A stretch of DNA of 64,000 nt from Gammaproteobacteria bacterium. Its GTDB lineage: Bacteria > Pseudomonadota > Gammaproteobacteria > Methylococcales > Methylomonadaceae. Shown one piece after another: positions 37,207-45,475 of the stretch. A model generated the notes under the pieces. It was not told where the DNA came from. It was given only the letters and a program-made list of their open reading frames with translations, and searched no databases. Position 1 is the stretch's first letter. Each line of letters opens with the position of its first letter. A program made the translations under genes and the position numbers. The stretch covers positions 1-64,000 of the forward strand of contig JAHJSQ010000046.1 of NCBI GenBank assembly GCA_018830325.1, in the 5' to 3' direction.

Positions 37207-40200
37207 ATGAAAGTGGGAGACTTAGTCAGTTTTCACAACGAAAACTTTTTTGAAGGCGCTGTTCAATTACGCTGGTACGATGAGCGTCCTGCACAAGCCC
37301 AAAGCGCGGCAGAGGCTTTTGTATTTCATGGACCTCGTTACCATGGCGCAGGTGATGCGGAGAATGAAGGTATCGAGGGTGGTTATCGCCTAAAGGACAG
37401 CGCTAGTTTTGTTCGCGATCTCCTGAGTTCCTTACAGGCTGGGTTACGCGGCGAGGATGTTAATCCTTATTGGTTAGTTGTCGCAGGATACGGATCTGGT
37501 AAGTCTCATTTAGCGTTAACCAGCGCTACACTTTTAGGCAACCCTCACAGCAGTGCATCGACCAAGATTGTAGAGCAAATTGCTCAAGCTGATTTAGATA
37601 TCAGTCAAGCCGTTCAATCTCATTTAGAACAGTTAGCTAAACCTGTATTGGTTTTGACGCTTGATGGGATGGCGGGTTTTCATCTTGGGAATGCGCTAAG
37701 TCACGCTGTATTAGCGCAGTTAAATCGTTATGGTATTGATACCGGCGCAATTCGGGCGTTATCGCCAAGATTTCAATCGGCAGAACAATTTGTAGAAAGA
37801 AACTTTGCTTTTCGAGGTGATAGTTTCGCAAAGCGTTTACCGGGAAAAAACGCTGAGGAAATCTGTAGTTGTTTACGTGAAAATGACGAGGCTGTTTATA
37901 ACGAAGTAGATGCAATCTATTCCGAAGCGAATGGATCACCAATTCCGGTCTTAGGACAAGAATCCGCGCAAGAATTGATTAATACGTTATGCGATGTGTA
38001 TTGTGGGCCAGATGGCGATTTTTCAAGCGTTGTTATCTTATTTGATGAGTTTGGTCGCTATTTGGAATACGCCGCAGAAAAGCCGCTGTTAGCGGGTGAT
38101 GCAGCACTGCAACAAATATTTCAAGGCGTTCAGGACAATAGCACGAAAATTCGTTTTATCGGATTTATTCAATATGAGCTAAAGGCTTATTTAAAGCGAT
38201 TCGGCAGCGCGGACCTAAGGCAATTACAACGCTATATCACACGTTTCGATTCGGCTCAGAAGTGGTATTTATCCACGAACTTGGAAACGATTTTCGCGCA
38301 TATGATTGGTAAGCAGCCGGAGGCATTATCCCAAGTTTGGCGGGAAAATGACGCTGATCGATTATGTCAAGATTCTTGGCAAAGAATGAACAATGCTTTG
38401 CCTGAATATAACAGGTTTCCTGTATGGAGCGATCCGGAACGATTTAAACGCGTGATCGCACAAGGGTGCTGGCCCCTTCATCCGTTAGCAACTTGGTTTC
38501 TAACGAGACAACGCGATGTCGTGCAATCCCGCTCAGCACTGACATTTATCAAGGAAATGATTGAACGTGTCGCGGCTGAAGACACATCAAAAGAAGGACG
38601 GTTGCGACAAGTAAGTGCTGCGGAATTGATTTTAAGCAGTATGTTGCCCGAGATGATTGCGGCAGAACATCAAACGGGGAGTACTGTCGCTGAAACGCTG
38701 CAGTTGCTATTGGAAAAATTTTCATCACATCTTAACGATTCACAACGCCAGGTATTGGCGGGTGTCGCTGTGCTGGAGAAGATGCGAATTAGCAAACAGA
38801 GTCAAGACAATATGGATTGTTTATTATGTGAAGCGACAACAATGACTTTACATAGTTTGACTGATGCGCTAAGGACGTTAAGTCAAGAACTAGGGGCTAT
38901 TGAATGGAATCGCGATCTCGGACAATACGAATTAATTGCCGATGCATCAACCCGTGGGCAGTTTCAACAATGGTTGCGTAAACGGCAAAGTAATCTGACG
39001 ACCGATGCTATACGTGATTTGTTTATTCGTCGCGGGGCGGCTGATGCTGAATTGACCGATATAGCAACAGATTTTGCTTTACAAAACGATATTTCTACTC
39101 AAGAGTGGCGATTCGAAGCTCAGTTTTCAAATACTCGAATACTAGATAAGGCACTTAACCGCGTATTCCAAGAATGGGAGCTAGCTCTTTCTCCTTCAGA
39201 CGCTAAAGGAAAAGTTGTATATGTTTATATCCATGGCGATGAGGATGTTGCGGAGGTTGAAAAAAACATAGAACATATTTTTACACAGGAGCTCAAACGA
39301 TTAGGGTATCAAATGGCCCCGATTTGGGTTGTAGGGCTGTCCGATCATGATGAAAGTTTGGCCGAGCATCTTGGCCGGCTTCATTTGTTTGATGAACAAA
39401 TGACAATGGAGGAACGTGAACGGTTTAGGCGTTTTGTACCCGAAGAAATAGAACGTAGCCGTTTGGCTTTAAAAGAATCCGCTCAGGATGCCATAAAAAA
39501 ACGTTTGTTTTGGGTTGCCGGCTTCAATGAAATTCCAGTAGGGCGTTTAAGACAAGTCGGTAGCGGAATATTTAGCCAAGTCTATTCTCAAATTTTGCCA
39601 TTTCCTTTTGATGGATTTGCAACTGCGGCGGGTGGCGGTGCATCTGATTGTGCTCAATTGACGCGTAACTTAGTGGCCCACCAAGTAGATGGAATATGGT
39701 TACAGGCACAACCAAAACGTTTGCAAAACCGCGTAAGCTCATTATTAGCACTGACGTGGAAAGCGTTACAACCCAATGGCAAATTATCGGGGCCGCTAGA
39801 GCCGAAAGTTAAAGCGGTTTTTGAATTAATTGAGCAAATTCATAAGTCAGATCCAGAAAGATCTCTTTGGACTTCGTATAAGCAGCTTATTGCGCCTCCG
39901 TATGGAATGAACGCTGCGTCAGCCGGGTTGTTTTTAGGGTTGCTAATTGGTTGCGAGAATCCGCCGCGTCGCATTGAACGTAGCGGTCAAATGATTGCTT
40001 CGAGCGATTGGCTTAATGATGCGTTTCCGGCCCAGCGCGGCCGCCATTTTCTTGAAAGAGCGCTTTTAGAACAAAGTACTTTGAGATTCTTGTCGGAAGA
40101 TGCCGAAGCCAGGTGGCGTAATTTATTGGGGCGTTGGGAATTGGCAGAAGATTATCAAACGATAATTGATTTAGCACAGGAAGCCGCTCAAACAAAAAAA

Positions 40201-41700
40201 GTAGATCCTTTGCCGGAGTCTTTGGAAGGGACTTATTTGTTTCTTAATGACCGTGCAACTCAAGTATTACTCTTACTAAGAGAAACGGCAGCTGAATTAG
40301 AACGTTGGGAGTTGAGAGTAGAAAAGGCTGAAAAAAACGATGGGGTAGGAGAGCTGCTAAACATAGGTTCAAAGTTAATAAAAAAACGCAAAACCATGGA
40401 TGAAGAAGGGTGTTGGCCAACGCATATAATTAGAAGTTTTGATGTATTGCTGGCGCAAATTAAACCTATGTTATCCAGCCTTTTAAATGATTGGATTCCC
40501 CGGCAAAGCTGTCATTCGACTGTGCAAGTGAGTGATTTTAGGCACCGGATGGAAAAAGCCGTTGAAAGTCTCAATCAACTTGGTTTTAAAGCGGAAGCAA
40601 AAGTTCTTGAAGAACAAACGCACCACAGTATCGCCCAAATTGAGGCTAGGCAAAAGTTTGCTTTGACTCTCGATGAGAGCGAAGACTATCCACGTCAAGC
40701 TTCGCCTACAGAATCCACGCCTGTCAGAGATTTAAGAGACGAAATTGCAAAAGGTGACGAGCTTGTTAAGGGTGTGAAGGCTGCTCATTCAGTGCTGAGT
40801 GCCGATGAAATTAACGCACGAATTAAAGCCATTGAAAATCGTCAAAATCGTTTGCGGATAATGTTAAAGCAACATACCAAGGTTTTAGGCGATTTATTTT
40901 CCCTATCGCTTGAAAAAGAGGAAATGTTGCGTGAGACCATGGCTAAGGCTAATCGGTTAAGAGATATTTTTGTCGGTACAGCAGATGAAAATGAAATCTC
41001 TGACATTGTCAATTTGCTAAAGCATATCTTAGAAGATGTAAGTGCTTGGGGTGAAGGTAGAGCCGATAGTCCGGATAAGCTTGATGAATTCTTAACGTAT
41101 CAAATAGAACGGCAGCTTGCAGAATTAGATAAGTGGTTGGAAGATCAAGAAATAGAGCCGGCTTGGGATTTAAAATCAATTTATAAAGATTTAGTGACTG
41201 AGCGATTAAATAAAGCTCGAAAACGCTCAGCCGATTGGCTTGCATCCAGAATGCCTTTAATAGAAAAGCTAGATTCTTTAGATATCGTTGATTGCTGTGC
41301 TCTTGAAAAAGAGCTGGCTAATGCCCCTAGTTATTTATCAAATGATGATCGAATGAAAGTAGAGCGTCATTTGGATTCGGTGCAAGTTCGATATGCTCAA
41401 TTGAGCGAGGCGCTTAGGCGATCAAAGGTCGAAAGTTGGCAACAGCAGTTTTTTTCGTTGGAAAATATAGACGCTCTAACGAAATTCGAGACTGAAAAAT
41501 TTTTGAAAGCAATCAATAACCCACCGGTTGAGTTAAAAGAATCAGAGCGGCAATCGCTGCAAATGATCGAGAGCAAGCTAATATCGCATATTGATCAGAT
41601 GAGCATGGATGACATTTTGAATCGTATAGAGAGGCTTCCTGTAATGATTCAGCGTCAACTATACGATGCGCTTTCTGAACGATTGGTTTTTGATAATTGA
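37207..41700 (+). CDS. Second SspC-like giant P-loop ATPase with coiled-coil C-terminus
   Basis: A 1497-residue ATPase preceded by a strong AAGGAG site. Walker A AGYGSGKSH lies at residues 93-101 and Walker B VVILFDEFGRYLEY near 272-285. The Walker B block and the later CWPLHPLATWFL block (about 421-432) align with LIVIDELGKFLEY and CYPLHPIAALIL of the first SspC, showing common ancestry. It is 366 residues longer, mostly because of a Glu/Lys/Leu-rich C-terminal third (about residues 1020-1490) with coiled-coil character. A degenerate copy of its last 380 bases lies at 43597-44203. Function unknown; a second specificity module or a restriction partner are both possible. Confidence 0.7.
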   Translation: MKVGDLVSFHNENFFEGAVQLRWYDERPAQAQSAAEAFVFHGPRYHGAGDAENEGIEGGYRLKDSASFVRDLLSSLQAGLRGEDVNPYWLVVAGYGSGKSHLALTSATLLGNPHSSASTKIVEQIAQADLDISQAVQSHLEQLAKPVLVLTLDGMAGFHLGNALSHAVLAQLNRYGIDTGAIRALSPRFQSAEQFVERNFAFRGDSFAKRLPGKNAEEICSCLRENDEAVYNEVDAIYSEANGSPIPVLGQESAQELINTLCDVYCGPDGDFSSVVILFDEFGRYLEYAAEKPLLAGDAALQQIFQGVQDNSTKIRFIGFIQYELKAYLKRFGSADLRQLQRYITRFDSAQKWYLSTNLETIFAHMIGKQPEALSQVWRENDADRLCQDSWQRMNNALPEYNRFPVWSDPERFKRVIAQGCWPLHPLATWFLTRQRDVVQSRSALTFIKEMIERVAAEDTSKEGRLRQVSAAELILSSMLPEMIAAEHQTGSTVAETLQLLLEKFSSHLNDSQRQVLAGVAVLEKMRISKQSQDNMDCLLCEATTMTLHSLTDALRTLSQELGAIEWNRDLGQYELIADASTRGQFQQWLRKRQSNLTTDAIRDLFIRRGAADAELTDIATDFALQNDISTQEWRFEAQFSNTRILDKALNRVFQEWELALSPSDAKGKVVYVYIHGDEDVAEVEKNIEHIFTQELKRLGYQMAPIWVVGLSDHDESLAEHLGRLHLFDEQMTMEERERFRRFVPEEIERSRLALKESAQDAIKKRLFWVAGFNEIPVGRLRQVGSGIFSQVYSQILPFPFDGFATAAGGGASDCAQLTRNLVAHQVDGIWLQAQPKRLQNRVSSLLALTWKALQPNGKLSGPLEPKVKAVFELIEQIHKSDPERSLWTSYKQLIAPPYGMNAASAGLFLGLLIGCENPPRRIERSGQMIASSDWLNDAFPAQRGRHFLERALLEQSTLRFLSEDAEARWRNLLGRWELAEDYQTIIDLAQEAAQTKKVDPLPESLEGTYLFLNDRATQVLLLLRETAAELERWELRVEKAEKNDGVGELLNIGSKLIKKRKTMDEEGCWPTHIIRSFDVLLAQIKPMLSSLLNDWIPRQSCHSTVQVSDFRHRMEKAVESLNQLGFKAEAKVLEEQTHHSIAQIEARQKFALTLDESEDYPRQASPTESTPVRDLRDEIAKGDELVKGVKAAHSVLSADEINARIKAIENRQNRLRIMLKQHTKVLGDLFSLSLEKEEMLRETMAKANRLRDIFVGTADENEISDIVNLLKHILEDVSAWGEGRADSPDKLDEFLTYQIERQLAELDKWLEDQEIEPAWDLKSIYKDLVTERLNKARKRSADWLASRMPLIEKLDSLDIVDCCALEKELANAPSYLSNDDRMKVERHLDSVQVRYAQLSEALRRSKVESWQQQFFSLENIDALTKFETEKFLKAINNPPVELKESERQSLQMIESKLISHIDQMSMDDILNRIERLPVMIQRQLYDALSERLVFDN

Positions 41701-41775
41701 TGAAGGTGTAATTTAGGGAGAAACAGATAGTATTAAGCTTCTTGGATTCATAACCATGGCTGGTACTCGCGCAGA

Positions 41776-41965
41776 GTAAGTATTCAGACCCCGTTGGCAA
41801 ATTACCGCAATCCAGGCGTATTGTTGGCATCCCCCTTTGAAAAAAGGGGGATTGAGGGGGATTTATTTAAAAAATCTCCCCTAGCCCCTCGGCAACTGCT
41901 CCTGCGTTGCCCTACCTCCTGCATCCGTACAGTCGTCTTTTTCAAAGAGGGGGACTGAATACTTA
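41776..41965 (+). mobile_element. MITE-like element family 2, copy A
   Basis: Starts GTAAGTATTCAGACCCCG and ends GGGGACTGAATACTT, the inverted form of the same end, enclosing CCCCCTTTGAAAAAAGGGGG and AATCTCCCCTAGCCCC. It carries about 45 extra bases near 41890-41935 relative to the copy at 43801. It was inserted into the 3' flank of sspC2; the uninterrupted flank can be seen in the duplicate at about 44190. Confidence 0.7.
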
Positions 41966-41984
41966 CCTCTGAATTGGATATGAC

Positions 41985-42365
41985 ATGACTGAAAAAAGAA
42001 GTGATTTTGAGGTTGCACTGCAAATGCGTGAGTTTGAGATTACTCAACTCGCTCAACGAAACAATTTTTTTATGATATTTCAAGGGGTGTTGCTTGCTGG
42101 GGTTATTCAGTCCGCCCACTCAATACCCGTGGTAAGTTTTTTGGGTTGTGTCGCAGGCTTTTCCATTTCGTTATTTCAAGTTGGTATGGCTTCTGGTGCA
42201 AAGTATTGGCAGGCCAAGCTCTCTGAATTTGAACCCAATTTATTTCACGAAGACGATTGCAGGTACAACAACACCGTAAAGGGGCGGCTCAGCAAGAGAG
42301 GAATCAGCGGTAGAATTGAAAGCTTAATCATGCGCCGCTATTCAGTTAGTCACATACCTATTTGA
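41985..42365 (+). CDS. Small two-helix membrane protein, probably truncated by a stop
   Basis: A 126-residue protein: charged N-terminus, then a hydrophobic pair (FMIFQGVLLAGVIQ and VSFLGCVAGFSISLFQVGM) and a cytoplasmic tail ending SVSHIPI. In the same frame after the TGA at 42363-42365 the sequence continues VGITFAVIWFLLVLCTL, a third transmembrane helix, to a TAA at 42474. The gene therefore seems to have lost its last 36 codons by a nonsense mutation. Similar small membrane proteins are common near defence genes; function unknown. Confidence 0.6.
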   Translation: MTEKRSDFEVALQMREFEITQLAQRNNFFMIFQGVLLAGVIQSAHSIPVVSFLGCVAGFSISLFQVGMASGAKYWQAKLSEFEPNLFHEDDCRYNNTVKGRLSKRGISGRIESLIMRRYSVSHIPI

Positions 42366-42540
42366 GTTGGTATCACGTTTGCGGTCATTTGGTTTCTTTT
42401 GGTTTTGTGTACCCTTCGTGGCTACTCGCCTCTAGGCATTCCGTCTTTTATCGTGGGCTTTAATTGCCATGCCTAACGCTGTAAGATGTTTTCGCACCTG
42501 CAAACCGTCATAACCAAGGGGATATAACTTGACGAAATAT

Positions 42541-42588
42541 CGGGGTCAGACCTTGTATTTGACATTCAGATCTTTTTGTTCTTGAACG
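42541..42588 (+). repeat. Direct repeat left of a TA cassette
   Basis: About 46 bases containing TATTTGACATTCAGATCTTT and TCTTGAACG, repeated in the same orientation at 43355-43402. The two copies bracket the addiction module at 42798-43324. Confidence 0.7.
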
Positions 42589-42797
42589 AAAAGTGACTGT
42601 GGCTTTTAGGGGCTTGTATCAAACATTGGAAGTCATGCGGATAGTCAAAATGCGTTGCTGCAGATACAATTACGTCATATAGCAAATTAACGGCCAGGGA
42701 GTTACTCAGTTGCCCACTACTATTACCAAGTGGTTGCAAAGGACGTCTGAATTTCTTGTTGGTATATTTTTCGTATCGCTACAAAGAGGCTATCGTT

Positions 42798-43031
42798 ATG
42801 ATCTTGACAGTCGAACAAATTGCCGAAGAAGCTCTCGCTTTGCCTAGCGAAGCGCGCGCCTTGCTTGCCGATCGTCTAGTAGAAAGCCTTGACCCTGCAG
42901 AAGACGGTTATATTCAGCAACTTTGGTCAACAGAGGCCCGGCGACGCCGTGACGATGTCCGGGCTGGTCGTGTGCAGACTATCCCAGGCGATGAAGCACT
43001 GGAACGTGTGCGACGGGCCTTTGCTCGATGA
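42798..43031 (+). CDS. Addiction-module antitoxin (PF09720-type)
   Basis: A 77-residue protein with the family pattern VEQIAEEALALPSEARALLADRLVESL and a basic C-terminal tail ending RRAFAR. Start set at MILTVEQ, matching family starts and preceded by AAAGAGG. It overlaps the toxin start (ATGA), making an intact module. Confidence 0.85.
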   Translation: MILTVEQIAEEALALPSEARALLADRLVESLDPAEDGYIQQLWSTEARRRRDDVRAGRVQTIPGDEALERVRRAFAR

Positions 43032-43324
43032 GATATGAGTTCCATCCCGATGCCCTTGCAGAGTATGAAGAGGCCACCCAATATTACGCGGGGTGCCGGG
43101 AAGGATTGGAGTTTCGCTTCATTGCGGCGGTTGAACATGCCGTCCAGCAGATTATCGAAGCACCGGAACGCTGGCATATCTTGGAGGAAGACATTCGTTG
43201 GCGTCTTACGCGGGTATTCCCGTATGCCGTACTCTACACCATCGAAAAGGACTATGTCCTCATTATTGCGGTTATGCATTGCCATCGTGAACCAGGCTAC
43301 TGGCGGCGAAGAATTTCCAATTGA
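43028..43324 (+). CDS. RelE/ParE-family toxin
   Basis: A 98-residue RelE/ParE-superfamily protein: YEFHPDALAEYEEATQYY N-terminus, an RRWHILEEDIRWRL-type middle (PERWHILEEDIR) and FPYAVLYTIEKDYVLIIAVMHCHREPGYW at the end, the standard pattern of the superfamily. No frameshift is visible. One of the few complete TA pairs in the region. Confidence 0.85.
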   Translation: MRYEFHPDALAEYEEATQYYAGCREGLEFRFIAAVEHAVQQIIEAPERWHILEEDIRWRLTRVFPYAVLYTIEKDYVLIIAVMHCHREPGYWRRRISN

Positions 43325-43354
43325 GTTAAATCAACGGCTGTCAAGCAAAAAGAT

Positions 43355-43402
43355 CGGGGGCAGGCCTTATATTTGACATTTAGATCTTTTTTTCTTGAAC
43401 GG
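43355..43402 (+). repeat. Direct repeat right of the TA cassette
   Basis: Second copy of the repeat at 42541-42588, reading CTTATATTTGACATTTAGAT in its central part. Confidence 0.7.
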
Positions 43403-43596
43403 GCACGAGCAGGGTCAGGTCTATATTTTATCCTAGCTTTTCAAGTTAGGGTTTCCAAGTAAATAAAAGGTAGGATCAAAATAGCGAAACCGTTTCTAGC
43501 CTGAAAGATCAAGTCATTAAACACAAGCACATAAAGGATTGCGGTTGCAGGACAAACAAAGGGAAGCATCCCGGAATAACCGGGGCAGACTATGAA

Positions 43597-44203
43597 CCCC
43601 TAGTTATCTTCAAACGATGATCGAATGAAAGTAGAGCGTCATTTGGATTCGGTGCATATTCGATATACTCAATTGAGCGAGACGCTTAGGCGATCAAAAG
43701 TCGAAAGTTGGCAACAGCAGTTTTTTCGTTGGAAAATATAGACGCTTTAACGAAATTCGAGACTGAAAAATTTTGAAAGCAATCAATAACCCGCCCGTTG
43801 GTAAGTATTCAGTCCCCGTTGGCAAATTACCGCAATTCAGGCGTAATTGTTGGCCTCCCCCTTTGAAAAAGGGGGATTAAGGGGGATTTATTTAAAAATC
43901 TCCCCTAGCCCCTCTTTTTCAAAGAGGGGGACTGAATACTTTCGCCCGTTGAGCTGAAAGAATCAGAGCGGCAATCGCTGCAAATGATCGAGAGCAAGCT
44001 AATAACGCATATTGATCAGATGAGCATGGATGACATTTTAAATCGTATAGAGAGGCTTCCTGTAATGATTCAACGTCAACTATACGATGCGCTTTCTGAA
44101 CGATTGGTTTTGATAATTGATGAAGGTGTAATTTAGGGAGAAACAGGTAGTATTAACCTTCAAATAACCTGGGTTCGTAACCATGGCCGGTACTAGCGAA
44201 GAC
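43597..44203 (+). pseudogene. Duplicated 3' tail of sspC2, interrupted by a MITE
   Basis: Repeats 41324-41775 (the last 380 bases of sspC2 and its 3' flank) at high identity, starting at CCCCTAGTTAT and ending at GGTACTAGCG. It has small indels, including a lost T in the TTTTTTT tract near 43722, and is split by the 142-bp element at 43801-43942. It has no start of its own and is not functional. Confidence 0.88.
43801..43942 (+). mobile_element. MITE-like element family 2, copy B, with 9-bp target duplication
   Basis: 142 bp with inverted ends AAGTATTCAGTCCCC (43803-43817 and complement up to 43941). Flanked by CGCCCGTTG on both sides (43792-43800 and 43943-43951), whereas the parental sequence in sspC2 has a single CACCGGTTG at this point. 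This directly shows insertion with a 9-bp target duplication. No coding capacity. Confidence 0.88.
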
Positions 44204-44242
44204 CATGAACGAAAAAAAACGCTATCCCAAAAAAAATATGCC

Positions 44243-44338
44243 ATGTTGAAGCCGAAAGCTACAGACTTAATTACCGAAGAAGACTACTTGCAAGGCGAGC
44301 TAATAGGCGATGTAAAGCACGAGCTGATTGATTGCTAA
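44243..44338 (+). pseudogene. Uma2-family N-terminal fragment 1
   Basis: A 31-codon frame ending ELIDC then TAA, matching residues of the Uma2 gene at 47156 (LITEDDYLQGELIGDVKHEL). It ends exactly where an element with AATAACTGGGGTCAGGTAC ends begins (44337-44411). A second fragment at 45380 ends at the same codon. Confidence 0.8.
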
Positions 44339-44411
44339 TAACTGGGGTCAGGTACGAGCTAAATGATACTGAATTGGCCTGCGTTTATTTGGTACCTGAC
44401 CCTAGTTATTT
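44337..44411. repeat. Palindrome-ended short element next to the Uma2 fragment
   Basis: 75 bp bounded by AATAACTGGGGTCAGGTAC and GTACCTGACCCTAGTTATT, a 19-bp inverted repeat with one mismatch. A second copy begins at 45474. The region from 44412 to 44752 holds no recognisable gene or repeat. Confidence 0.7.
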
Positions 44412-44752
44412 GCGACCGTCTTCGGCTGAAGCCCTTTGAGTTTCAGATGTTTGAGATGGGATTGATAGTTTTGCTTGATATCGAACGTGGATGATGCTGT
44501 CATAGCCATGTAACCGCATGATTCGTCGTGGAATGTTCCCTCGTGTAATGAGGGCGTGTGGTTACATTTTATCGTCAATCAAGCGACGGTTCTTTTCTCC
44601 GCGTTAGCGGCTTCGTCCAACCAGCGGGTCAACTTGACCGGCAAAAGTTACGCGCCTATCGTAGCTACGCTTTCGCCGTCAAGTTACCCTTGTCGTTAAC
44701 AGTATCCGACTCGGCGTCTTGATAATAATTATAATGTAACTACAATGTAACG

Positions 44753-45046
44753 ATGAGCCATTATTCTTTTGGCTGGGATCCTCGTAAGGATGCCGCTAAT
44801 CGCAAGAAGCACGACGTCTCGTTCCAGGAGGCCAAAACTGCCTTTACAGATGAGTTCGCACGTCTTATAGCTGACCCCGACCATTCTGAAGAGGAGGACC
44901 GGTTCATTCTCCTCGGCACTAGCATACATTCTCGCTTGCTGGTGGTGTGCCACTGCATAAGAGATGGTGAGGTTATCCGAATTATCTCTGCCCGTAAGGC
45001 GAATAGGCGAGAACGAAAAACTTATGAAGGGTACAGACATGCGTGA
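44753..45046 (+). CDS. brnT: BrnT-family toxin
   Basis: A 97-residue BrnT RNase toxin: FGWDPRKDAANRKKHDVSF at the N-terminus and IRIISARKANRRERKTYE near the C-terminus are the conserved family blocks, containing the Arg residues implicated in catalysis. Overlaps brnA by 8 bases. Appears intact. Confidence 0.9.
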   Translation: MSHYSFGWDPRKDAANRKKHDVSFQEAKTAFTDEFARLIADPDHSEEEDRFILLGTSIHSRLLVVCHCIRDGEVIRIISARKANRRERKTYEGYRHA

Positions 45047-45248
45047 TAATTACGACTTTTCCGACTCCGTTAAAAATCCATACGCCAAGAAGCTCAAGAA
45101 GCAGGTTACGATCCGGTTGGATGAAGATACGGTGGCGTACTTCAAGAATCTTGCGGAGGAAAAAGACCTACCGTATCAGAGCCTTATCAACCTCTATCTG
45201 CGTGACTGCGCCCAGTCACATAAGGATCTTAAGATTGAGTGGCAGTGA
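45039..45248 (+). CDS. brnA: BrnA-family antitoxin
   Basis: A 69-residue ribbon-helix-helix antitoxin: KQVTIRLDEDTVAYFKNLAEEK followed by YQSLINLYLRDCA. The start overlapping brnT is chosen because upstream in-frame residues are brnT shadow. It likely autoregulates the pair. Confidence 0.88.
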   Translation: MRDNYDFSDSVKNPYAKKLKKQVTIRLDEDTVAYFKNLAEEKDLPYQSLINLYLRDCAQSHKDLKIEWQ

Positions 45249-45379
45249 ACTGTTAACAATCGGCTTCTTTCGGACAGACAAAAGCTCCGGCCAAAAAACG
45301 GCCTTCATTTTTGCCTGCCGCAGAGCCGGCCATTATGTTTTAAAAAACGAAAAAAATCGCTATTCTAAAAAAATATGCC

Positions 45380-45475
45380 ATGTTAAAGCTGAAAGTTACA
45401 GAATTAATTACCGAGGAAGACTGCTTGCAAGGCGAGCTAATTAACGATGTAAAACACGAGCTGATTGATTGCTAA
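45380..45475 (+). pseudogene. Uma2-family N-terminal fragment 2
   Basis: 31 codons, near-identical to fragment 1 and ending at the same ELIDC-TAA junction with the palindromic element. Together the two fragments bracket the brnTA module and point to a segmental duplication. Confidence 0.8.

Noticed and set aside
18304-41700. BREX or DISARM assignment
   Set aside because: The large ATPases recall BrxC, but no PglZ, PglX, BrxL or DISARM helicase is present; DUF4007, DndC-like and DptFGH-like genes fit phosphorothioation.
26239-41700. Canonical DndBCDE system
   Set aside because: No DndB, DndD or DndE was recognised, and the DndC-like protein is half length as in the Ssp type.
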